Assembly (NCBI RefSeq): GCF_000993785.3
Contig: NZ_CP009922.3
Coordinates: forward strand, 2,108,001 to 2,172,000
Direction of reading: 5' to 3'
Length of the DNA stretch: 64,000 nucleotides
Origin: Streptomyces xiamenensis
GTDB taxonomy: Bacteria > Actinomycetota > Actinomycetes > Streptomycetales > Streptomycetaceae
Shown: positions 26,401 to 34,671 of the stretch, piece after piece
Numbering within the stretch: position 1 is the first letter of the stretch
How the letters are laid out: each line of letters opens with the position of its first letter
Notes under the pieces: generated by a model
Told to the model about the DNA's origin: nothing
Seen by the model: only the letters and a program-made list of their open reading frames with translations
The model's database searches: none
Made by a program: the position numbers and the translations under genes

Positions 26401-26799
26401 GCGGACGAGGCGACCTCCTCCGACGGGGACATGATCACGGCGGTGTTCCGGTTGCAGGGGGTGGGCCCGGTGGTCGGCAGCCGCACCTGGGGCGGGGTGG
26501 TCGGCATCACGGGGCGGCACCGGCTCGGGGACGGGACGATGATCACGGTGCCGATGAACGCGGCGTGGTTCGAGGGCTACGGCTGGGGGGTGGAGAACTG
26601 GGGCGTGGCGCCGGACATTCCCTCCGGGCGGACCCCGCTGGACTGGGCGGAGGGCCGGTACGGGGTGCTGGACACGGCGGTGCGCACGGCGCTGGACCTG
26701 CTGGAGCGGCATCCGCCGGTGTCGCCGCCGGACTACCGGGAGGTTCCGGACCGGCGGCGCCCCGTGCTGCCGCCCCGTACCGCTGCTCCGGATGCGTGA
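23455..26799 (+). CDS. tri: Tricorn protease homologue
   Basis: 1114 aa, near the length of the archaeal enzyme. Residues 1-650 form two beta-propellers with repeats such as PRFSPDGRHIAFTTW and LAFSPDSRWLAWAHP that gate substrate. A PDZ domain (about 800-880) and the protease core follow. Catalytic residues: TSHAYVTG (His about 765), ATSSDGDMI (Ser about 987) and ENWGVAPDI (Glu about 1047), matching the known His/Ser/Glu arrangement. Tricorn trims peptides released by the proteasome, in the cytosol. The GTG start has no strong ribosome site, so the transcript may be nearly leaderless. Confidence 0.94.
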   Translation: MSDEAEHVDSYLRFPHLNGELVCFTAEDDLWLAPLPAPGHRTERAWRLTVDRTRLGPPRFSPDGRHIAFTTWRSLDPEIHLAPVAGGPARRLTYWGSADTRVCGWTPESPADPGGAPAQEPRILAVGSHDQPFSHFTWAYQVPLDGAPGDRLPWGPVADIAVSGCGGERRTLLLTAKAPHEPAAWKRYRGGATGQLWLHGERLLPDLAGHIECPMFVGDRIAFLSDHEGVGNLYSCRPDGSGLRRHTDHDAFYARQAATDGERVIYSCAGQLWLAADLGDPAAVPRRLDIRLGGPRAGRRRYQVPTASHVDSLAVDTTGRASAVCVRGSLYWLTHRDGPARVIAATPGVRVRLPEMLGDTGRIAYITDADGADAIEIAYLPRASGGRDPRRLRTGDLGRVLELVASPDGRTLAVSSHDGRLLVVTVPEAEEEPDETTPQELIRSINGPVRDLAFSPDSRWLAWAHPGIGRSLSQIKIARWAESERTVLDVTDGRFEDEEPVFTSDGRFLAFLSWRGFDPVYDVHSGDLSFPLGSRPYLVPLSSATRSPFAITPEGRPAAGGLDPDETSSATGADGSVRVEAEGLASRVVPFPVSASKYSALCPVSGGGLVWLRWPISGALGQTFLNPDDTSGKPTLEHFDPVRAKRTELTEDVDWFALSADGTRMVVCEDDELRAVPATELGDGDSTVLLDLRRIVHEADPAAEWRQAYAEAGRIVRAYFWEPDMCGIDWDAVLEQYRPLVERVATPDEFADLLREVMGELGTSHAYVTGARRSEGPRHYQRAQGLLGADFTRSKEASAWLLARILPGESSDPKARSPLAGTGVREGAALTHVDGRPVDPVAGPYPLLAATGGTSVELTFAEEGGAGTRRVAVVPLIHDQPLRYQDWVARRRAVVRQLSGGKCGYVHIPDMGGSGWAQFNRDLRREFAYPALIVDVRGNAGGHISELVVEKLTRTIVGWDLTRNAQPVSYASDAPRGPVVALADEATSSDGDMITAVFRLQGVGPVVGSRTWGGVVGITGRHRLGDGTMITVPMNAAWFEGYGWGVENWGVAPDIPSGRTPLDWAEGRYGVLDTAVRTALDLLERHPPVSPPDYREVPDRRRPVLPPRTAAPDA

Positions 26800-26875
26800 T
26801 GAGGCCGTTCGTGGGACGGTGAACGAAAGGGATGTAACGGACATTTCTTTCTGCCGATTGCGCGAAGGAGCCCTC

Positions 26876-27061
26876 ATGGGCATCGGAGACCAGTTCAAGG
26901 ACAAGGCGCACGAGCTTCAGCAGCGTGCCAAGGACGCCATGAACAAGGACAAGGATGAGCAGGACCGGAACCAGAACCAGGACCAGAACCCCGAGCGTGG
27001 CAGGCAGCAGAACAGCTCCGACCAGGACCAGGGGTACCGGGACGATCAGGGCGGCACCTGA
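26876..27061 (+). CDS. Very hydrophilic small protein
   Basis: 61 aa from ATG at 26876 with GAAGGAG six bases upstream. MGIGDQFKDKAHELQQRAKDAM predicts an amphipathic helix; the rest is Gln/Asn/Asp-rich and disordered (DEQDRNQNQDQNPERGRQQ). It looks like small CsbD-like or stress-associated proteins, but I cannot assign a family. It follows the tricorn gene by 76 bp and is closed by a hairpin. Confidence 0.7.
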   Translation: MGIGDQFKDKAHELQQRAKDAMNKDKDEQDRNQNQDQNPERGRQQNSSDQDQGYRDDQGGT

Positions 27062-27083
27062 CCGCAGCGGCCCTTCCGTGCGC

Positions 27084-27113
27084 CGTGCCCTCCACCTCCG
27101 GGTGGGGGGCACG
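27084..27113 (+). terminator. Hairpin after the small hydrophilic gene
   Basis: CGTGCCC/GGGCACG with inner CCACC/GGTGG and a TCCG loop, 23 bp after the stop at 27061. Confidence 0.55.
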
Positions 27114-27181
27114 AGCGGTGTGCGGGCGCGCGCTCCCGCCGCGCGGTGGCGCGGCGGCCGGGCCCGGTCCACCGTGGAACC

Positions 27182-27727
27182 ATGACCAGCACCCGCAAAG
27201 AGCCGCTGACCTCGCTCGATGTCCGCTACAGCAGCCCGGGGGCGCGCGCCATGCCCTGGGCCGAGGCCTGGACCATGCTGGAGCGCGCCGAGCTCTACTG
27301 GCTCTCGACCGTACGGCCGGACCACGCCCCGCACGTCACCCCGGTGCTGGCCGTCACCCACGCCGGGGCGCTGTACTTCACCACCGGGGAGCAGGAGCGC
27401 AAGGGCCGCAACCTCGCCGCCAACCCCGCCTGCGTGCTGACCACCGGGTGCAACTCCCTGACCGGGGGCACCGATCTGGTGGTCGAGGGACGGGCCGAAC
27501 GGATCACCGGCGATGCCCTGCTCCAGGCCGTCGCGGACGCCTTCCTCGCCAAGTACGGTCCGGACTGGCACCTCACCGTGCGGGACGGGTTCCTGGTGCT
27601 GCCGGGCGGGGGCGCCTCCGGGACGGAGGCCGGGGAGGGGCCGCGGGCGGCGGCGTTCGAGGTGCGCCCGGCCACCGCCTTCGGCTTCCGCAAGGGCGTC
27701 TACGGTCAGACCCGCTGGCGCTTTTGA
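27182..27727 (+). CDS. Pyridoxamine 5'-phosphate oxidase-fold (FMN/F420) protein
   Basis: 181 aa from ATG at 27182. The split-barrel core is visible: AELYWLSTVRPDHAPHVTPVLAV, ALYFTTGEQERKGRNLAANPACVL and DLVVEGRAERI. Such proteins bind FMN or F420 and reduce small substrates or degrade haem; the specific reaction is not evident. The C-terminus ends FGFRKGVYGQTRWRF, typical of F420-type members. Monocistronic and convergent with the LCP gene. Confidence 0.85.
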   Translation: MTSTRKEPLTSLDVRYSSPGARAMPWAEAWTMLERAELYWLSTVRPDHAPHVTPVLAVTHAGALYFTTGEQERKGRNLAANPACVLTTGCNSLTGGTDLVVEGRAERITGDALLQAVADAFLAKYGPDWHLTVRDGFLVLPGGGASGTEAGEGPRAAAFEVRPATAFGFRKGVYGQTRWRF

Positions 27728-27844
27728 ACCGTGCGCCGCAGCGGCCGGGCCGCGTCCGCGGCGGTGCCGAAGCGGGCCGCGCCCACCAGCGCGGCACTCA
27801 GCTTCTTCGCCCTGCGGCGGTTCACCGTCGTCGCCCCGGCCCCG

Positions 27845-29236
27845 TCAGCCCCGGACGCCGTCGAAGTCGGCGCCGATGGTCAGGGTGAGCACGCCGGGCA
27901 GATCGTCGGTGGTCTGCCGGGTCTCGGCCCCCGGCACCCGCGAGCCCAGGACGTCCGCGTGGCCCTCCAGGCCCTCCGGGTAGCTGATGGTGGTGGTCTC
28001 GGCCGGGTCGGCGTTGCCGGTGGAGACCACCTGGAAGCCCAGGTTCCGCAGCCGGTCGGCGACCTCGGCGGCCTGTCCCGTGGTGCCGGTGCCGTTCAGC
28101 ACCCGCACCCGTACCTCGGACGGGGACGGCGCGGACTCGGCGGCCTGCTCCAGCTGCTCCTTGGTGATCTCCTCGTCCTTGGCGAGCGAGGTGAACAGCA
28201 TCTCGGTGGCCGGGTAGTCCCACACCACATTGGCCTTGTCGGTGGGGACGTCCAGCTCACGCGGGTAGTTGGGGACCGTGATGAAGGTCAGCTTGTCGGC
28301 CGGCACGCCCTGGAGCTCAGTGGCCAGGTTGTACAGCGCGTCCAGGCTGGCCAGCTCGGGGTCGGTGGTCAGCGACTTGGTGACCGCGTCCATGAACCCG
28401 TACAGCGAGGTGGGGCTGGTGAGCTTGGACTGCGCCTTCTCGGCCAGCGCGTTCATGAAGTCCTGCTGGCGCTCGATGCGGCCGATGTCGCTGCCGTCGC
28501 CGACGCTGTAGCGGACCCGGACGAAGCCGAGCGCGTCCTCGCCGTTCAGCGTCTGGCAGCCGGCCTCCAGGGTGACGTGCGCCTTCACGTCGTCGATCGG
28601 CTCGTCCAGGCACATGTCCACGCCGCCCAGGGCGTCCACCATGTCCTTGAAGCCGAGGAAGTCGAGGGAGACGAAGTTCTCGATGCGCAGCCCGGTGTTC
28701 TGCTCCAGGGTGCGGATGGTGCAGGCCGCCGCGCCGCCCGCGTCGCCGTTGATGCCGCCGAGCGCGTACGACTCGTTGATCTTGGCGTGGTGCGGCTCGG
28801 TCATCACCCCGTCGCCCATGTCGCAGGAGGGGATCTCCACCCAGGAGTCGCGCGGGATGGACACCACGGTGGCCCACTCCCGGTTCTCCGCGATGTGCAG
28901 AATCATCAGGGTGTCCGAGCGCATCCCCTCGACCGCGCCGTACTCGTCCATGCCCTCACGGGTGTCCGAGCCGGCCACCAGGATGGTCTTGGCGCCGGGG
29001 CTGAGGTCCTCGGGGCGGTCCTCGCCGAGCTTGTCGTCGATGGTCGCGGAGGTGATGTTGCCGTTGAGCTTCTGATATATCCAGTACACGCCGCCGGCGC
29101 CGGCCAGGATGAGGAAGGCCAGGACCCCCGCGGTCCACAGCAGCACGCGTTTGCCGCGCTTGCCCCCGCCCGCCGAGCCGTCCGTGCCGCGCTTGCGTCG
29201 CGTCGGCGCGTTCTTCGAGCGATGTGAGCCGGCCAC
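27845..29236 (-). CDS. LytR-CpsA-Psr (LCP) family glycopolymer ligase with LytR_C domain
   Basis: 463 aa from GTG at 29236 with GGGGGAG upstream. A basic cytoplasmic tail, one membrane helix (about 29-52), then the LCP domain with TILVAGSDTREG, GMRSDTLMILHI, VVSIPRDSWVEIP and FVRVRYSVGDGSDIGRIERQQDF; the Arg/Asp residues bind the pyrophosphate of the lipid-linked donor. A C-terminal LytR_C domain (RVRVLNGTGTTGQAAEVADRL) follows. LCP enzymes attach teichoic acids or other polymers to peptidoglycan on the outer face. Confidence 0.93.
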   Translation of the reverse strand: MAGSHRSKNAPTRRKRGTDGSAGGGKRGKRVLLWTAGVLAFLILAGAGGVYWIYQKLNGNITSATIDDKLGEDRPEDLSPGAKTILVAGSDTREGMDEYGAVEGMRSDTLMILHIAENREWATVVSIPRDSWVEIPSCDMGDGVMTEPHHAKINESYALGGINGDAGGAAACTIRTLEQNTGLRIENFVSLDFLGFKDMVDALGGVDMCLDEPIDDVKAHVTLEAGCQTLNGEDALGFVRVRYSVGDGSDIGRIERQQDFMNALAEKAQSKLTSPTSLYGFMDAVTKSLTTDPELASLDALYNLATELQGVPADKLTFITVPNYPRELDVPTDKANVVWDYPATEMLFTSLAKDEEITKEQLEQAAESAPSPSEVRVRVLNGTGTTGQAAEVADRLRNLGFQVVSTGNADPAETTTISYPEGLEGHADVLGSRVPGAETRQTTDDLPGVLTLTIGADFDGVRG

Positions 29237-29324
29237 GCTGCTCCCCCGTTACGAATTTCCGCGCGTCATGAGTCGTTCGATCCGACGCCCTGGGACGGAC
29301 ACCAGTTCCCCGATTGCGCAAACT

Positions 29325-32039
29325 CTAAAGTATGGAAATGGCGCCCCGGTAACGCGCCCTGATGAAGCCCAGCGCTCCGGCGTACACCACGAGCACCACC
29401 CCCAGCAGCGGATAGTACGCGCCGGGCAGGGTGGCGGTCAGCCCCAGGGCGGGCGCGAGCGGCGACAGCGGCAGCAGCAGCCCGATCGCGGTGAGCCCCG
29501 CCACCGCCGCCACGAGGGGCGGCGGCATCCGGCGCGCGGAGCCCGGCCGCAGCAGCCAGATCACCAGCGCCTGGGTGAGCAGGTTCTCGGTGAACCAGCC
29601 GGCGTGGAAGACCGCGTGCGTGTCCAGGCCGGCCGCCGAGGGCAGACTCAGCAGCCAGCCGAGCGCGGCGAAGGTCCCCAGGTCGGCGGCGGCGTTGAGG
29701 GCGCCGAAGCGCAGCACGAACGCGGTGAAGGCGCGCGGGCGCAGGACGGTGGGGCCATCGCGGGCCCCGGCCCGGGGCTCGGCCCGGTCGAAGGCGAACG
29801 CGAGCTGGGCGGCGTCGAAGCACAGGTTCTGGACCAGTACCTGGAGCGGCAGCATCGGCAGGAAGGGCAGCAGCAGTCCGGCGACCATCATCGCGATGAC
29901 GTTGCCGAGATTGGAGGAGAGCACCACCCGCAGATAGGTGGTGATGTTGCGGGTGGTGTCCCGGCCGCAGGTCACCGCGCGACCGATCGCGGTGAGGTCC
30001 TTGCCGGCCAGCACCACGTCCGCCCCGGCCCGGGTGACGTCGGCGGCGCCCAGCGGGCAGATGCCGACATCGGCGGCGTGCAGCGCGGGCAGGTCGTTGA
30101 CGCCGTCGCCCAGGAACCCGGTGGGGCGCCCCGCCGCGCGCAGCACCTCCACGACCCGGGCCTTGTGGGCGGGCGTGCAGCGGGCGAAAACGGTACGGGT
30201 GGCGGCCAGCTCGGCCAGCTCGGCGTCGTCGAGGGTCTCGGTGTGCGCCCCGGTGACCACCGTGCCGGGCGGCCCCGGGTCCAGGCCCAGGTCACGGCAG
30301 GCGCGGGCGGCGGTGGCCGGGTGGTCGCCGGTGAGCACCTTGACGGCTATCCCCTGGCGGGCGAGGGCGGACAGCGCCTCGGCGGCTCCGGGCGCGAGTT
30401 CGTCGCGCAGGGCGACGAAGCCCAGCAGGGTCAGCTCGCGTTCGGCGGAGTCGGGGGTGAGGCCGGCGGGTACGGTCCGGCCGGGGCGGCGGGCCATGGC
30501 GACGGCCAGCAGCCGCAGCCCGGCGGATGCCTGCCGCTCGGCGAGCGCCAGCACCTCCAGCCGGCGCGCCTCGTCCAGCGCGCGCTCCCCACCCGCTTCC
30601 GTACGCAGGCGCGTGCAGCAGGGCAGCACCTCCTCCACGGCGCCCTTCACCACCACCGTGTGCGTACCGGGGTGGTCGGGCTCGCGGACGACGGCGGTGG
30701 CCCGGCGGCGTACCGGGTCGAACGGCAGCGCGGCGAGGCCGGTCAGCCGGCCGCACGGATCGCCGGGGTCGGGGTCACCGGGGCCGCCCGCCCGCAGGAT
30801 GGCCTCGTCCAGCGGGTCGGGGGCGGGCAACTCCGCCAGGTGCAGCGTCCAGTGGGCGTTGACGGCCGCCCAGCCCAGCACCTCGGGGTCGGGCCGGCCC
30901 CAGGGGTCGAGCGCGCTGTGCAGCACGGGCCGGTCCCGGGTGAGGGTGCCGGTCTTGTCGGTGCACAGCACCTCCATGGCGCCCAGGTCGTGCAGGGCGG
31001 GCAGCCGGCGGACCATCACCGCGTGCTCCCGGGCGAGCCGCACCGCGCCCCTGGCCAGCGACACGTTCACCACCACCGGCAGCATCTCGGGGGTGAGGGC
31101 CACGGCGACGGCCACCGCGAGCGGCACGGTGTCCAGGGCCGGGCCGCGCAGCACGGTGTGCGCGGCCAGCACCAGCGCGGCGGCGCACAGCATCAGCCGG
31201 ATCAGGGTCCACGAGACGCCGCCCAGAGCCTGGTGGAAGACGGTGCCGCCGGTGGTCCGGCGCGGGACCGGGCGGGACTGCCGGGCCCAGAACGTGCCCG
31301 CGCCGGTGGCGACCACCACCCCCGTACCGCTGCCGGTGGCCACGCTGCCGCCCTGCAGGCACAGGTGCCGCTGCCCGGGGAGGTCCCCGGAGGGCGGGGC
31401 GTCGGGGGTGTCCCGCGCGTTCCTGGTGACGGGGGCGGACTCGCCGGTGAGCGCGGGCTGGTGCACGGTCAGCCCGGTGGCGCGCAGCAGCCGGACATCG
31501 GCGGGCACCACGTCCCCGGGCCCCAGCAGCACCACATCGCCCGGCACCAGCTGGTCGACCGGCAGCTCGCGCACCCGCGGCTCCGCGCCGGGGGCGGGGC
31601 GGCGCCGTACGGTCGCGGTGGCGGCGACCAGTTCGCGCAGCCCGGCGGCGGCGCGTTCGGCCCGGTGTTCGCCGGCGGAGCGCAGGACGCAGCTGATGAC
31701 CACCAGCACGGTGATGACGGCGGCGGTGGCCCAGGCGGAGACGGCCGCGGACACCACGCCCAGGACGAGCAGGACGGCGCTGAACGGGTCGCGCAGGCTG
31801 CGGGCGAAGCGGCGGAGCCGGCCGGGCGGGTGGGCGGTGGGAGGCGTGTTCTCGCCGTAGCGTTCCAGGAGCCGCTGGGCCCGGGGCTCGTCCAGGCCGC
31901 GCGGTGAGGTCTCCAGCGCGCGCAGCACTTCCAGGGTGGTCAGCCGGCTCAGTACGGCCGGATCGGTGGTGTCCGGGCGGGCGGCGGTGAGCTGCGGGGG
32001 CGCGGCGGGGCGCGCGGACGCCTCAGATCCCCAGGCCAT
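29325..32039 (-). CDS. mgtA: P3B-type Mg2+-importing ATPase
   Basis: 904 aa. P-type ATPase motifs: TGES in the actuator domain, LCTDKTGTLT with the phosphorylated Asp near residue 359, KGAVEEVLPCC, LTGDHPATA and FLGDGVNDLPAL. The MgtA-type C-terminal signatures VLVQNLCFDAAQLAFAFDR and FHAGWFTENLLTQALVIWLLRP distinguish it from Ca or heavy-metal pumps. It imports Mg2+ with its gradient. The ATG at 32039 lies inside the 3' end of the arsR-type gene (17-bp overlap), so translation is coupled to a metal-sensor-like repressor rather than to an RNA leader. Confidence 0.9.
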   Translation of the reverse strand: MAWGSEASARPAAPPQLTAARPDTTDPAVLSRLTTLEVLRALETSPRGLDEPRAQRLLERYGENTPPTAHPPGRLRRFARSLRDPFSAVLLVLGVVSAAVSAWATAAVITVLVVISCVLRSAGEHRAERAAAGLRELVAATATVRRRPAPGAEPRVRELPVDQLVPGDVVLLGPGDVVPADVRLLRATGLTVHQPALTGESAPVTRNARDTPDAPPSGDLPGQRHLCLQGGSVATGSGTGVVVATGAGTFWARQSRPVPRRTTGGTVFHQALGGVSWTLIRLMLCAAALVLAAHTVLRGPALDTVPLAVAVAVALTPEMLPVVVNVSLARGAVRLAREHAVMVRRLPALHDLGAMEVLCTDKTGTLTRDRPVLHSALDPWGRPDPEVLGWAAVNAHWTLHLAELPAPDPLDEAILRAGGPGDPDPGDPCGRLTGLAALPFDPVRRRATAVVREPDHPGTHTVVVKGAVEEVLPCCTRLRTEAGGERALDEARRLEVLALAERQASAGLRLLAVAMARRPGRTVPAGLTPDSAERELTLLGFVALRDELAPGAAEALSALARQGIAVKVLTGDHPATAARACRDLGLDPGPPGTVVTGAHTETLDDAELAELAATRTVFARCTPAHKARVVEVLRAAGRPTGFLGDGVNDLPALHAADVGICPLGAADVTRAGADVVLAGKDLTAIGRAVTCGRDTTRNITTYLRVVLSSNLGNVIAMMVAGLLLPFLPMLPLQVLVQNLCFDAAQLAFAFDRAEPRAGARDGPTVLRPRAFTAFVLRFGALNAAADLGTFAALGWLLSLPSAAGLDTHAVFHAGWFTENLLTQALVIWLLRPGSARRMPPPLVAAVAGLTAIGLLLPLSPLAPALGLTATLPGAYYPLLGVVLVVYAGALGFIRARYRGAISIL

Positions 32040-32409
32040 GCGCGCGCCGGGGCGCCGGGGGCACCGCGGAGCGGCCCGCGGTGCGGTCGGCGAGCTGGCC
32101 GACCATCAGCCGTACGACGGTGACCACATCGGGGTCGTCCACGAGGTAGACGACGCGGCGGCCCTCGCGCCGGGATCTGACCAGACCGGCGAGTTTGAGC
32201 TTGGCGAGGTGCTGGCTGACGGCCGGCAGGGTGCCGCCGACGCGTTCGGCGAGACCGCTGACATCGCTCTCGCCCTCGGCGAGCGCCCACACGATGTGCA
32301 GCCGGGCGGTGGAGGCCAGCAGCCCGAAGGCGGCGGCGGCTTCCGTCAGCAGTTCGGGTGACGGGTCGCCGTCACGCCCGCCCGCCGGCCCCGCCGTTGT
32401 GCCCACCAC
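32023..32409 (-). CDS. ArsR/SmtB-family transcriptional regulator
   Basis: 128 aa winged helix: AFGLLASTARLHIVWALAEGESDVSGLAERVGGTLPAVSQHLAKLKLAGLVRSRREGRRVVYLVDD. It has no cysteine at all, so a CxC metal site is excluded; sensing residues could be the Asp/His of VVTVVRLM and the C-terminal HGLGI. Two GTG codons open the gene (32409 and 32406) and GGAAGG suits the second slightly better. Coupled to the Mg2+ ATPase; probably represses that operon and itself. Confidence 0.88.
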   Translation of the reverse strand: MVGTTAGPAGGRDGDPSPELLTEAAAAFGLLASTARLHIVWALAEGESDVSGLAERVGGTLPAVSQHLAKLKLAGLVRSRREGRRVVYLVDDPDVVTVVRLMVGQLADRTAGRSAVPPAPRRAHGLGI

Positions 32410-32442
32410 GAACCTTCCGCCATCGGAACGCCTCCGAATGCC

Positions 32443-33039
32443 TCAGTCTAGGGTCAATGAGGTCAGGCCCCGAAGACCGTCGCGCAGTACGTCCGGCCGC
32501 AGATCGGGCGCGAGCAGCGCGCGCTGGATCAAGAACCCCTGCACACAGGCGGCGACGGTACGGGCGACGTGCTCGGCGGGGACGTCGTCGCGCATGAGCC
32601 CCTGGCGCTGGTAGTTCTGGGCGATGGCGGTCCAGGAGGCGATCACCGCGTTGATGCCCCGGTGCAGGACGGCGGCGAGTTCGGGGTTGCGCAGGGTCTC
32701 CGCCCACACCTGGATGATCAGCGAGGGGGGTACGTCGAGGGTCTGGAGCACCTCCTCCAGGGTGTCGGCCAGCACGTCCCCGGGCTGGACGGGCGGCTCG
32801 GCGGCCGCGGCGCGGGAGAAGGAGCCGCCGACCCGTTCCAGAACCTCCAGGGCGAGGGCGACGATGATGGCGTCCTTGGAGGGGAAGTAGCGGTAGACCG
32901 CTCCGGCGGACAGGCCGGTCTCCTTGAGCACGTCCTGCATGGACGTGGCGTGGAAGCCGTCGCGCGCGAAGCAGCGCGCGGCGCCCTCCACGATCTGCCG
33001 GCGGCGGGCATCGAGATGTTCCTGCGAGACACGGGCCAC
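32443..33039 (-). CDS. TetR-family transcriptional repressor
   Basis: 198 aa from GTG at 33039 (VARVSQEHLDARRRQIVEGAARCFARDGFHATSMQDVLKETGLSAGAVYRYFPSKDAII), a textbook TetR helix-turn-helix. The C-terminal ligand domain (about 75-198) resembles multidrug-type sensors. Divergent from the membrane protein at 33133; the 93-bp region between holds two dyads around a promoter, so it very probably represses both genes and is released by a small ligand. Confidence 0.92.
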   Translation of the reverse strand: MARVSQEHLDARRRQIVEGAARCFARDGFHATSMQDVLKETGLSAGAVYRYFPSKDAIIVALALEVLERVGGSFSRAAAAEPPVQPGDVLADTLEEVLQTLDVPPSLIIQVWAETLRNPELAAVLHRGINAVIASWTAIAQNYQRQGLMRDDVPAEHVARTVAACVQGFLIQRALLAPDLRPDVLRDGLRGLTSLTLD

Positions 33040-33056
33040 GCCGGCGAGCCTAAAAC

Positions 33057-33110
33057 GAACGTTCCTTCTTGACAAGCGTCGCGCCCCGGTCGTAAAACGA
33101 ATGCTCATTC
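33057..33110 (+). promoter_or_regulatory. Promoter bracketed by two TetR-type operators
   Basis: Perfect -35 TTGACA (33069-33074), 18-bp spacer, -10 TAAAAC (33093-33098), directed at the gene at 33133. Dyad GAACGTTC (33057-33064) lies just upstream of the -35 and GAATGCTCATTC (33099-33110) abuts the -10. Both are preceded by AAAAC. The arrangement fits repression by the adjacent TetR protein. Confidence 0.75.
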
Positions 33111-33132
33111 TCTTTGATCCCGGAGCACCGCC

Positions 33133-34125
33133 ATGCCATCCCAGACCCGGAAGCTGATCACCGTCCTGGTGGCGCTGCCGCTCGCCATCACCTTCATCCT
33201 GTGGGCCTTCGCCTGGCCGGTGGCCAGGACCGCCCCTCACGACCTGCCGCTGGGCGTGGCCGGCCCCGCCGAGGCGACGGCCCCCGTGGTGGCCGGGCTC
33301 GACGCGCGCGGCGGCGCGTTCGAGGTGCACACCTATCCGGATGCGGAGGCCGCCACCGCCGCGATCGGGAACCGCGACGTCTACGGCGCGCTGGTGCTCG
33401 GCCCGCGGGGCGCCGAACTGCTGACCGCGTCCGCCGCGAGCCCTTCCGTCGCCCAGCTGCTGGAGCAGGTCGCCGCCCAGGGGCTGCCCGAGGGCACCGA
33501 GCTCACCGTGACCGATGTCGTACCGACCCCGGCCGGCGATCCGCGCGGCGCCGTTTTCGGGGTGAGCGTGCTGCCGATGGCGATGGCGGGCATCGCCCTG
33601 GGCGCGCTGGTCACCCTGCTGCGGCTGCGCGGCCGGTACGCGATCGCGGCGCTGATCGGCACGGCGGCCCTGGTGGGGGTGGCCGGCGCACTGATCGGCC
33701 ACAGCTGGCTGGGCGCGATGGCCGGGAACTGGTGGACGGTGGCCGCCTCGCTGGGGCTGATGGCGCTGGCGGGCGGGGCGACGGTGGCCGGGCTGGCGGC
33801 GCTGCTGGGGCCGCGCGGCATCGGGGCCGGCGCGGTGCTGCTGATGATGCTGGGCAACCCGTGGTCGGGTGCCACCTCGGCGCCGGAGATGCTGCCGAGC
33901 CCGGTCGGGACGCTGGGTCAGCTGCTGCCCACCGGCTCGGGGGCGACCCTGCTGCGCGACGTCGCGTTCTTCGACGGCGCGGGGGCGGCGTACCCACTGG
34001 CGGTGCTCATGACCTGGACGGTGGCCGGGCTGGCCGCGGTGGCCGTGGTGCACCACCGCCGCCGGCGGGGCGGCCCGGTGGCGGAGGCTCCGCCCGTCTC
34101 CCCGGCCCCGGCGATGGCGCGCTGA
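33133..34125 (+). CDS. ABC-2/YhgE-Pip-like membrane transport protein
   Basis: 330 aa; GGAG lies seven bases before ATG. One N-terminal helix (about 9-28), an outer domain (30-140), then five helices (about 147-170, 178-198, 205-230, 240-260, 295-317). The layout, N-terminal anchor plus extracellular domain plus helical bundle, is that of YhgE/Pip-type ABC-2 permeases, in a short form without a partner ATPase nearby. Inferred role: drug or lipid efflux under the divergent TetR repressor. Confidence 0.78.
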   Translation: MPSQTRKLITVLVALPLAITFILWAFAWPVARTAPHDLPLGVAGPAEATAPVVAGLDARGGAFEVHTYPDAEAATAAIGNRDVYGALVLGPRGAELLTASAASPSVAQLLEQVAAQGLPEGTELTVTDVVPTPAGDPRGAVFGVSVLPMAMAGIALGALVTLLRLRGRYAIAALIGTAALVGVAGALIGHSWLGAMAGNWWTVAASLGLMALAGGATVAGLAALLGPRGIGAGAVLLMMLGNPWSGATSAPEMLPSPVGTLGQLLPTGSGATLLRDVAFFDGAGAAYPLAVLMTWTVAGLAAVAVVHHRRRRGGPVAEAPPVSPAPAMAR

Positions 34126-34140
34126 TCCACCCTTGCGATC

Positions 34141-34181
34141 AGCCGCTCGCCCGGCCGGGCCGCCCGGTCAGGCGAGCGGCT
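34141..34181. terminator. Hairpin between convergent genes
   Basis: AGCCGCTCGCC (34141-34151) pairs perfectly with GGCGAGCGGCT (34171-34181). It overlaps the last codons of the GNAT gene and lies 16 bp after the membrane-protein stop. Confidence 0.55.
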
Positions 34182-34671
34182 TGGTGTAGCAGCGGCTGCT
34201 GGTGTGGAAGCGGTAGTAGCCGAACTTGCCGCCCTCCGGCACCAGGGCGTAGCCGCTGGACTCGTACAGCTGGATCGCCTCGGGCTGCTTGGTGCCGGTC
34301 TCCAGCACCATCCGCCGCCGGCCGGCGGCGCGGGCGGTCTCCTCCAGATGGGCCAGGATCAGCCGGGAGAAGCCGTGCCCGCGGGCCTCGGGGACGATGT
34401 ACATCCGCTTGATCTCCGCGTCGCCCAGCGCGTACCCCTCGCCGAGCGAGGTCTCGTCGTGGGAGCGCCAGCCGCCGGTGCCGATGGGGACCCCGCCGTC
34501 GTCGTACGCCAGGACGTACAGGCCGGCGGGCGGGTCGAACATCTCGGGGGCGAGCGGGGTGAGGTCACCCTCGTCCTCGTAGCGTTCCGCGTACTCCGCC
34601 TGCACCCGGTCGTTGAGCTTCCGGGCGTCGGGGTGATCAAAGCGGGCGGTGACGAGCTTCATGCAGGTCAT
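34168..34671 (-). CDS. GNAT-family N-acetyltransferase
   Basis: 167 aa. Acetyl-CoA-binding motif A is IKRMYIVPEARGHGFSRLILAHLEETARAAG, and the C-terminal motif is AIQLYESSGYALVPEGG. The acceptor substrate cannot be predicted. Start either ATG 34671 (MTCMKL) or ATG 34662 (MKLV); neither has a clear ribosome site, so the longer one is listed. Monocistronic, convergent with the membrane protein and divergent from exonuclease III. Confidence 0.87.
   Translation of the reverse strand: MTCMKLVTARFDHPDARKLNDRVQAEYAERYEDEGDLTPLAPEMFDPPAGLYVLAYDDGGVPIGTGGWRSHDETSLGEGYALGDAEIKRMYIVPEARGHGFSRLILAHLEETARAAGRRRMVLETGTKQPEAIQLYESSGYALVPEGGKFGYYRFHTSSRCYTKPLA

Noticed and set aside
23413..26904. 1163-codon open frame antisense to tricorn
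   Set aside because: Low-complexity Arg/Pro/Gly/His translation, no domain; tricorn on the other strand has complete catalytic motifs. A GC-bias shadow.
32410..32442. ArsR operator in CATTCGGAGGCGTTCCGATG upstream of the arsR-type gene
   Set aside because: Arms CATTCGGA and TTCCGATG align only with a one-base shift; too imperfect to list.
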